Source: an uncultured Clostridia bacterium (GTDB taxonomy: Bacteria; Bacillota; Clostridia; Christensenellales; Borkfalkiaceae). From it: a stretch of 64,000 bases of DNA. The stretch spans positions 1-64,000 of the forward strand of contig CALVLV010000006.1 in assembly GCA_944341075.1 (NCBI GenBank), written 5' to 3'. Of this stretch, positions 62,612 through 64,000 are shown piece after piece (position 1 is the first letter of the stretch; each line of letters begins with the position of its first letter). Both the position numbers and the translations under genes were made by a program. The notes under the pieces are model-generated. The model was given only the letters and a program-made list of their open reading frames with translations. It searched no databases and was not told where the DNA came from.

Positions 62612-64000
62612 CATTTTTTAGTAAAAATCAGTATTGCGCTACAGATATTTTTAACCAAAATATGTATTTTACGAAGTGTTAATGTGTTTACATATGGTGT
62701 GACAGGTACATAAAATTTGCGTGATAAAAGCTGAAACTGTATTCAAACACTTGAAATTAGAAATGTTATATGGTAGAATTATTATAGCAGAAAGTGGAGA
62801 GATATTTCACCGCTTATTTTTCTCTTTCTGCCGATATAAATCAGGACTATGTGCTGCATTTTTAGGATGAGTGCAACTATTTATTAAATGCTATAGCGCC
62901 TGATGATATATATAGCGCTATAAATATTATATATGTATGTAAAATATAATATCAAAGCTGCCATCTGCAAAATGTGCACCCCTTTAATTGCGCTCAGATA
63001 TTGATTGTTGTACTTTTAAATGCTCTTATAAGGCTTTAAACGGCCTGTAGGCGTGTCTTGCCACCAACAAAATGAATTTGCCTTACAGGCCGTAAAATGG
63101 CATTTTAAAGCCATTTGGCGGTTTCAGGGGTGAAGTAGAGGAAACACACTGCTTAATACGGCTATTCGGCTTGCAGGGCTGTTTAAACGCGCGTGTGCAG
63201 GCTTTTCTTAACATTCCAATTAAAGTGCATTCCGGGCAATATAGCGTGTATTTGTAACCAGGACGGGCCCGGTGTATGTTTGTTTTAGCAAATAAAGGCG
63301 CATACACTTACCTGCCGGCAGTACACTTGCGTTACTTTTGCGGTACATTTGCGGCATATTGAGTAAATGGCAGTATTATGCTTATAAGTTTTTAATTGTG
63401 CGGTAATCCTTACAGTATGGCATCGGAGCGTATTCGGCATACTTAGCACCAAAAAATGAAGGTCTGTAAAGGGTTTGATTTATATATTTTCAGACATATT
63501 TAAATAAAACTTTGCATAATTTTATGCCAAGTTATGACAAAATTCGCAAATAAAAGGCATTTGCGCCGCGAATTTTTAAGTATATTTTATCGAGAATATA
63601 AATAAAACTTTACATTAGCTGTCTTTTTTAATGTTAGCATACATTTTTGAGTGTTTTGCAATACTTAGCACTAAAAAATGAATGTCCTGAAGTGGCTGAT
63701 GCTTGATATATTGGTTGTTGCCATTGTTGTGTTTTTTCTGCACTGTGAGCGGGAATATACACCTTGAATAGTGGCTATATTTAACTGTGGTGCTGTTCAG
63801 GGGGCTTTGCTGTCTGTCGTGCCAACGGCTCATCTGTTTGTAAATAACAATGTGGCTGACGGGCGAAGAAATGCGGCAATAGCTGTATTTTTTAAAAAGA
63901 CTGCAAGATATTTTGCGCCGCCGATTTTTTATGGCGCATAAAATGTTAAGCGCCCAACTTCATTTCATGCGCTTCAAATTTTTGCGCTTATATAGATTTG

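Larger units (their letters stand above)
61788..64000. other. 2.2-kb AT-rich region without credible genes
   Basis: The short open frames at 63083-63307 and 63615-63833 have no recognisable features. It contains the DnaA-box-like cluster, two parS-like sites, a TATAGCGCTATA palindrome near 62905-62925, hairpins at about 63038-63117 (ACGGCCTGT/ACAGGCCGT and AAATGGC/GCCATTT), and a 24-bp direct repeat at about 63440 and 63662. The region is far more AT-rich than the coding part of the window. Confidence 0.6.

Noticed and set aside
62760..62830. Hairpin near 62.8 kb as a 6S-like RNA
   Set aside because: Only one short stem (GCAGAAAG/CTTTCTGC) is clear; it lacks the long bulged stem of 6S RNA and other known RNA features.
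63083..63833. Two short minus-strand open frames (74 and 72 residues)
   Set aside because: No ribosome-binding site, no hydrophobic or family pattern, and they cross hairpins and direct repeats.

Overview
The window looks like the chromosome of an uncultured, GC-rich member of the Clostridia (Firmicutes), probably from the gut. Four things point that way: Firmicutes gene order in the S10 ribosomal operon and in the tmk-holB-ricT-trmN6-rsmI cluster; a YyaC-type spore-protease relative; the rpmH-rnpA-yidD-yidC-khpB block; and WYL, DUF4250 and SHOCT proteins common in that class. The exact family is inference. Almost every gene from 1 to 57 kb is on the minus strand. Divergent dnaN and rsmG, DnaA-box-like clusters and two parS-like sites lie at the right end. 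The replication origin is therefore probably at the right end, with the minus-strand genes on the leading strand of the leftward fork.

Layout. 0-3.7 kb: start of the S10 operon (rpsJ, rplC, rplD, rplW, rplB, rpsS) with its promoter and an attenuator-like leader. 4-5.7 kb: a decayed FtsX-type permease. 6-8.6 kb: two CobW-family metallochaperone GTPases. 8.8-12 kb: a DUF2188 protein and an EF-G-like GTPase. 12.5-20.7 kb: an unusual F1Fo ATP synthase operon with no atpH. 21-27 kb: XRE regulator, RtcB, DIP1984-family protein, WYL protein, an AT-rich HNH nuclease and tRNA-Arg(CCG). 27.4-31.8 kb: DUF4250, MnmA, nitroreductase, DUF697 protein, RsmI. 31.9-37.3 kb: TrmN6, ferredoxin, RicT, HolB, Tmk, Orn/Lys/Arg decarboxylase. 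38-43.7 kb: LysS, GreA, a GrpB-cytidine deaminase fusion, an aminotransferase and an Lrp-type regulator. 44-48 kb: small accessory genes and two XRE regulators beside a perfect palindrome. 48.3-50.4 kb: GTP-dependent PEP carboxykinase with an AT-hook tail. 50.8-53.3 kb: membrane proteins, QueT under a preQ1 riboswitch, and a DUF559 nuclease. 53.6-56.8 kb: KhpB, YidC, YidD, RnpA, L34. 57.4-61.8 kb: DnaN, RsmG, a YpsA-like protein, YyaC. 61.8-64 kb: AT-rich, without credible genes.

Two results stand out. First, the ATP synthase operon lacks the delta gene. The alpha subunit instead starts with two tandem copies of what looks like the delta C-terminal domain, the b subunit ends with a duplicated C-terminal motif, and the c subunit has a signal-peptide-like extension. 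Second, six full copies and some fragments of a roughly 190-bp intergenic element share a multi-stem fold. Its arms differ between copies but stay complementary, and four copies carry GNRA tetraloops. This indicates selection for RNA structure in an apparently mobile repeat. At least four other short repeat families fill most of the remaining long intergenic gaps.
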